Shown piece after piece: positions 60,234 through 64,000 of a stretch of 64,000 nt of DNA (positions are counted from its first letter, which is position 1; every line of letters starts with the position of its first letter). The notes beneath the pieces are model-generated. The model ran no database searches and was not told the DNA's origin. It worked only from the letters and a program-made list of their open reading frames with translations. Made by a program: the position numbers and the translations under genes. Location: positions 1 through 64,000 of the forward strand of contig JAQGOP010000042.1 in NCBI GenBank assembly GCA_028293545.1, in the 5' to 3' direction. This DNA comes from Verrucomicrobiota bacterium (lineage in GTDB: Bacteria; Verrucomicrobiota; Verrucomicrobiia; Opitutales; Opitutaceae).

Positions 60234-61292
60234 ATGCAAGCTTTGGTTTTTTGGGAACCTGCGGGACTCTCGCTCGATCGGGCCAATCCTTATGCCGGAC
60301 TCCTGGCCCGCGCGATGGAAGCACAAGGCGTGCGTTCGGTGGCTGGTTTCCGCGAAAACCTCACCCCGGAATGGCTGCGCGCGCATCGCGACACGTTCGA
60401 TGTGCTGCACCTCCACTGGCCTTGGGCGCTGTATAACGGGGCCACCCCCGAGGAAACCACGACACGCTGCGCCACCCTGATCGACGCACTCTTCCTCGCA
60501 CGTTCGCTCGGTTACAAAGTGGTCTGGACGATGCACAATCTCTACCCGCACGACAGCACTACGCGCGACCTCGATCACCTCGCCCGCCTCGCGATCGCCG
60601 CCTGCGCCACCGCGGTGATCGTCCACTGCGAACATGCCCGCGGATTGCTGGCGGAAAAATTCTGCCGGAGGGAGGATGTGTTCCTCGCGCCCCATGGACA
60701 CTTCTGTGACGCCTATCCCAACGTCGTGAGCCGGCGGGAAGCGCGCGCGCATTTCGGATTCAATGAGGCTGATTTCGTTTACCTCTTCTTCGGCAACGTC
60801 CGTGCAAACAAAGGCGTCGAGCAGCTGCTCGAAAGCTTCCTCGCCCTGCCCGGTGAAAACCTCCGCTTCCTTTTCGCCGCCCGGATCTGCAGCGATTACG
60901 GCGCGCAGGTGGTGGAACGCGCGCGGCAAGCGGATTCCCGCATCGTGCTTCGCGAGTCCAAATTTTACGCGAACGAGGATTTCCAGTGGTTCTTCAATGC
61001 GGCCGACGTCGCCGTGTTCCCGTTTACCGACATCCTCACTTCGGGTTCCGCCGTCACCGCGCTCTCCTTCCACTGCCCGGTGCTGGTGCCGGCGATCGGA
61101 TGCCTCCCGGAGCTGATCGATGAAACGGTCGGCGCGGTCTACCAACCCGGTTCCGCCGGCGGGCTCCGACGCGCGCTCGACGAGGCGCGGGCGATCCGTC
61201 GCGATGCCCTGCGGCCCGGGATCGAGCAACGGCTGCGGGAGCTTTCCTGGGACGGAATCGCCCGCACCACCCTGGAGGCCTATCGTGCCTAG
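60234..61292 (+). CDS. Glycosyltransferase (GT-B fold, family 4-like)
   Basis: A 352-residue GT-B-type glycosyltransferase. The N-terminal half (VLHLHWPWALYNG, VVWTMHNLYPHD) and the C-terminal donor half (VYLFFGNVRANKGVEQLLESF, ADVAVFPFTDILTSGSAVTA, VGAVYQPG) are typical. The start ATG at 60234 is used. Its end overlaps the heparinase-like gene by 8 bp, so both are co-translated; the MFS transporter follows. Together they suggest glycan handling. Confidence 0.88.
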   Translation: MQALVFWEPAGLSLDRANPYAGLLARAMEAQGVRSVAGFRENLTPEWLRAHRDTFDVLHLHWPWALYNGATPEETTTRCATLIDALFLARSLGYKVVWTMHNLYPHDSTTRDLDHLARLAIAACATAVIVHCEHARGLLAEKFCRREDVFLAPHGHFCDAYPNVVSRREARAHFGFNEADFVYLFFGNVRANKGVEQLLESFLALPGENLRFLFAARICSDYGAQVVERARQADSRIVLRESKFYANEDFQWFFNAADVAVFPFTDILTSGSAVTALSFHCPVLVPAIGCLPELIDETVGAVYQPGSAGGLRRALDEARAIRRDALRPGIEQRLRELSWDGIARTTLEAYRA

Positions 61293-63234
61293 GGCCGTGT
61301 TCACGCCGGCGGAACTCGGGAACCTCCGAACCCGTGCCGGCCGCGCGGCCTTTCAACCCGCGCTCGACCGCCTCCGGCAGGAAGCGAAGGAATTCCACGA
61401 AATGCGCCTGGTGGTGCCCGAACTTCCGGGCGGCTATTATCACGACTACATTTGCCCGGAACACGGCGTGGAGCTGCGCTTCGATCCGCACTGTCCCACG
61501 GAACATCGCTGTCCCGTCGACGCCGCGCGCTTCGTGGGCGAAAAATTCGACGCGGCCTGGCGCTGGTTCGCCAATCACCGCCTGGCGGAATCCGCGCTCC
61601 GATTGGGCGCGCTCTGGCAGGCCGAAAACAACGCGGCTCATCGCGAAGCCGTGCGACGTATCCTCCTCGGTTACGCCGCGCGTTATGACTTCTATCGCAC
61701 CTGCGCTCACAACGTGAACAATCCCGGCGTTGCGACGTACACCACGCTGGACGAGTCGGTCTGGAGCATTTCCCTCGCGTGGGCTTATTCACTCATTGCC
61801 GAAACCCTGAGCGAGGCCGAGTCCCACGAGATCGTTTCCCGCCTGCTGTTGCCGACCGCGGAACACCTGATGCGGCATCGCTATGGCGCCATCCATAATT
61901 TCACGTGCTGGCACAACGCGGCCATCGCGACGATCGGCCGCGTGGCCGGTCGCGACGACCTCATCCAATTCGCGCTCGAAGGCGACGTCGGCCAACGCAG
62001 GCAATTGCGAGGCGGCCTGCGGGCGGACGGCCTCTGGTTCGAAGGGTCGATGAGCTATCATTTCTATTCGGTTTGGGCGCTGCTGATGTCGGCGCTCGCG
62101 TTCCGTCACGATGAGCGCACGGAGATCACGAGCGACGCCGCGCTGCCGAAGAGCCTGCTCGCGCCCATCGCGTGCGCCTATCCGGACGGCACGCTGCCGG
62201 CCACGAACGATTGCTGGTATTCGACGGGCATCCTCGGCGCTTGCTGCCACGGCGTTCCGCCCGCACCGGATTTCTACGAGATCGCATTCGCGATTTACGG
62301 CGAGCGCGCGTTCGCCGCGACGCTGCAACGCGCCTATCGCACGGCGCCGCGCGACAGCGTGTTCGCGCTGCTCTTCGGCGTCGGGTCGCTGCCGGACGAA
62401 CCCATGCCGAGCCGGGGAAGCGTCAATCTGCCCGAATCCGGTTTGGCGTTTCTTCGCTCCGGCGAAAACCTGGACCTGATGCTTAAATATGGTCCGCACG
62501 GCGGTCACCACGGGCATCCGGACAAGCTGAGCCTGACCGGTTGGGCGCACGGCTGGCGCTTCTCTCCCGACCTCGGCACTCCCGGCTACGGGGTGGCGTC
62601 GCTCGAGACTTGGTATCGACAGACCCTGAGCCACAACACCGTGCTGATCGACGGCGAATCCCAGCCTTGGGCGGAGGGAAAACTGGAATACTTCAACCCG
62701 AACTCGGCGGCGGTCGGCGTGGATTGGGAAGGCGTGAAGCTTCGTCGCATCGTGCACCTCAAACCCGAATATTTCATCGATGTGTTCGAAGTGAAATGCG
62801 CCGCGCCGCGGTCCATCGATTGGGTTTACCACAACGCCGGCGCACTCACGAGCGAGTCCCCGGCTCGGCCGACGGAAGCCATCCCCGGCGGAATCGCGTA
62901 CCAGCACCTAAGCGCGGTGGGCGAGCACAGCGCGCCAGGACCCAAGCAGTTCCAGTGGAGCGAAGCGCCCCACGGCATGCGGCTTTGGGTGCCCGAATCC
63001 GCGGGCGAACGCATTTTCACGGGCACCTCCCCGGCGAATCCACCCGCGACGCGCTATGGTTTCGTGCTGCGCCGACGAAACGAAATTCGGACGATGTTCG
63101 TGTCGGTGTTTCATCCCTTTCATGGGACGCCGCTGGTCCGCGACGTGGAATTCCACCGGGATGGCGCCGTGTCGATTCATCTCTCCATGCGGACGGATGC
63201 TTGGCACGGGACCGAACTTCGCGGAGACATCTAA
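61285..63234 (+). CDS. Heparinase II/III-like polysaccharide lyase
   Basis: A 649-residue protein. The GTG at 61285 (overlapping the glycosyltransferase stop) gives MPRAVFTPAELGN; the longer track start at 61120 lies inside that gene. The first half is an alpha/alpha-toroid (NFTCWHNAAIATIGRVAG, RADGLWFEGSMSYHFYS) and the second a heparinase II/III-type beta-sandwich (GPHGGHHGHPDKLSL and WYRQTLSHNTVLIDG). It may cleave uronate-containing polysaccharide such as alginate or glycosaminoglycan; no signal peptide is clear. Confidence 0.85.
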   Translation: MPRAVFTPAELGNLRTRAGRAAFQPALDRLRQEAKEFHEMRLVVPELPGGYYHDYICPEHGVELRFDPHCPTEHRCPVDAARFVGEKFDAAWRWFANHRLAESALRLGALWQAENNAAHREAVRRILLGYAARYDFYRTCAHNVNNPGVATYTTLDESVWSISLAWAYSLIAETLSEAESHEIVSRLLLPTAEHLMRHRYGAIHNFTCWHNAAIATIGRVAGRDDLIQFALEGDVGQRRQLRGGLRADGLWFEGSMSYHFYSVWALLMSALAFRHDERTEITSDAALPKSLLAPIACAYPDGTLPATNDCWYSTGILGACCHGVPPAPDFYEIAFAIYGERAFAATLQRAYRTAPRDSVFALLFGVGSLPDEPMPSRGSVNLPESGLAFLRSGENLDLMLKYGPHGGHHGHPDKLSLTGWAHGWRFSPDLGTPGYGVASLETWYRQTLSHNTVLIDGESQPWAEGKLEYFNPNSAAVGVDWEGVKLRRIVHLKPEYFIDVFEVKCAAPRSIDWVYHNAGALTSESPARPTEAIPGGIAYQHLSAVGEHSAPGPKQFQWSEAPHGMRLWVPESAGERIFTGTSPANPPATRYGFVLRRRNEIRTMFVSVFHPFHGTPLVRDVEFHRDGAVSIHLSMRTDAWHGTELRGDI

Positions 63235-63280
63235 TTGCCCGGCACACCATCCGCTCACGTCCCGTATCCTCGTCACCACC

Positions 63281-64000
63281 TTGTCCGTTATAAAAACACT
63301 TCGCTCGAATGGTTGGCTGGTCGTCGGCCTGCTCTGGGTCACGGCGTGCCTGAATTACCTGGACCGCCTAATGATCACGACCATGCGGGGGTCGATCAAG
63401 GAGGTGATCCCGATGACTGAAGCGCAGTTCGGGCTGCTCACTTCGGTCGTCCTCCTGATCTACGGATTCTGCAGTCCTTTCGCGGGGTATTTTGCCGACC
63501 GATTCAACCGGAGCTACGTGATCATGGGCAGTTTGTTCACGTGGTCGCTGGTCACCTGGCTGACCGCCTTCGCGAAAACCTACGACCAGCTGCTCGCGAT
63601 GCGCGCGGTCCTGGCGCTGAGCCAGGTGATCGCCGTGCCGGCTTCGGTCGCGCTCGTGGTGGAATATCACCGCGGGTCCACCCGCTCGCTGGCGTCGGGC
63701 CTGCTGCTGAGCGGCGCGATGGCCGGCGCCGCGTTGTGCGGGCTCGGGGGATGGATTGCGGAGGGCCTGGGCTGGGCGTCGTCTTACAAGACCTTTGGCC
63801 TGATCGGCATCGGCTTCTCGTTCGTGTTGTTCCTGCTGCTGCGAGATCCGCCCGTCACCGAAAGTGTCGCGGTCAACGGCGGCAGCGAGACGCCGCCCGT
63901 GCGCCTCGGCGACGCGTTTCGAAGCCTTTGCTCGAATCCCAGTTTCCTGGTGATGCTGGGTTTCGCGTGCGTGCTCGGCGTGGTGGGCTGGTCGGTGATC
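63281..64000 (+). CDS. MFS transporter, N-terminal part (runs off the window)
   Basis: The first 240 codons of a major-facilitator transporter; the gene continues past the right edge. Visible are NYLDRLMIT in the first helix, FAGYFADRFNRSYVI with the loop 2-3 motif, then five or six hydrophobic helices. It resembles the anion/sugar-acid (ACS-type) group. A TTG at 63281 is the likely start; no ATG or GTG exists in frame nearby. It lies 46 bp after the lyase and may import its products. Confidence 0.75.
   Translation, partial: MSVIKTLRSNGWLVVGLLWVTACLNYLDRLMITTMRGSIKEVIPMTEAQFGLLTSVVLLIYGFCSPFAGYFADRFNRSYVIMGSLFTWSLVTWLTAFAKTYDQLLAMRAVLALSQVIAVPASVALVVEYHRGSTRSLASGLLLSGAMAGAALCGLGGWIAEGLGWASSYKTFGLIGIGFSFVLFLLLRDPPVTESVAVNGGSETPPVRLGDAFRSLCSNPSFLVMLGFACVLGVVGWSVI

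Noticed and set aside
1-64000. CRISPR array, tRNA, rRNA or insertion sequence
   Set aside because: No regularly spaced direct repeats, cloverleaf sequences, rRNA segments or transposase motifs were recognised by eye.

Overview
The window is high-G+C bacterial chromosome with tightly packed, often ATGA-overlapping genes. Its gene families point to Verrucomicrobiota, probably an Opitutaceae-like lineage. The pointers are a planctomycete/verrucomicrobial PSCyt1-type cytochrome at the left edge, a lexA-imuA-imuB-dnaE2 cassette, BNR-sialidase and heparinase-type carbohydrate enzymes, and palindromic intergenic repeats. Taxonomy is inferred from gene content, not from rRNA. No rRNA, tRNA, CRISPR array, integrase or transposase was seen.

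Region by region: 1-6964 is a carbohydrate-related block (PSCyt1 gene on minus; enolase-superfamily dehydratase, SDR, PIG-L deacetylase and mutarotase-like protein on plus) followed by two SPFH proteins and an exported sialidase-like protein. 6965-7271 holds a large nested palindrome. 7272-20863 is mostly housekeeping: priA, an orphan HigA-like antitoxin with a decayed higB in front, a Fur-family regulator with a TPR protein, hemW / exported SAM-hydroxide adenosyltransferase / M23 peptidase, a lipoprotein, an exported EEP-domain protein, an M48 protease, xseB-dxs and a polysaccharide deacetylase. 20867-25626 carries a GntR-regulated ABC transporter with a clear operator and a VTT protein coupled to a cation/proton antiporter.

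25905-40627 is the largest coherent system: an aryl-polyene (xanthomonadin-like) biosynthetic locus. Thirteen minus-strand genes (two WxWxIP flavoproteins, two ACPs, two ketosynthases, a ketosynthase-like chain-length factor, two acyltransferases, a glycosyltransferase, a LolA-like protein, an MMPL exporter and an acyl-AMP ligase) converge on a plus-strand chorismatase homologue that would supply the hydroxybenzoate starter. No ketoreductase or dehydratase is present in the locus. Just upstream is a small AT-richer two-gene island (40819-41704): a 58-residue protein overlapping a Rossmann/TIR- or NDT-like protein with a conserved Glu. It is a candidate defence or toxin module.

42232-48219 is an SOS mutagenesis operon, lexA-imuA-imuB-dnaE2, with a perfect 9-bp inverted repeat flush against the lexA start codon and a terminator at its end. 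48260-56808 contains a long PurA, folC, an accD lacking all four zinc-ribbon cysteines, comF, truA, ruvX, a rhodanese, a class IV aminotransferase, a basic HTH protein and an AraC regulator. The AraC gene is divergent from a ferritin-like (ExxH-rich) protein. 58331-64000 holds two oligopeptide-type ABC ATPases without permeases, then a glycosyltransferase, a heparinase II/III-like lyase and the start of an MFS transporter.

A 95-bp palindromic element occurs twice (31322-31416 and 49801-49893). In both places one arm encodes the last codons and the stop of the neighbouring minus-strand gene.
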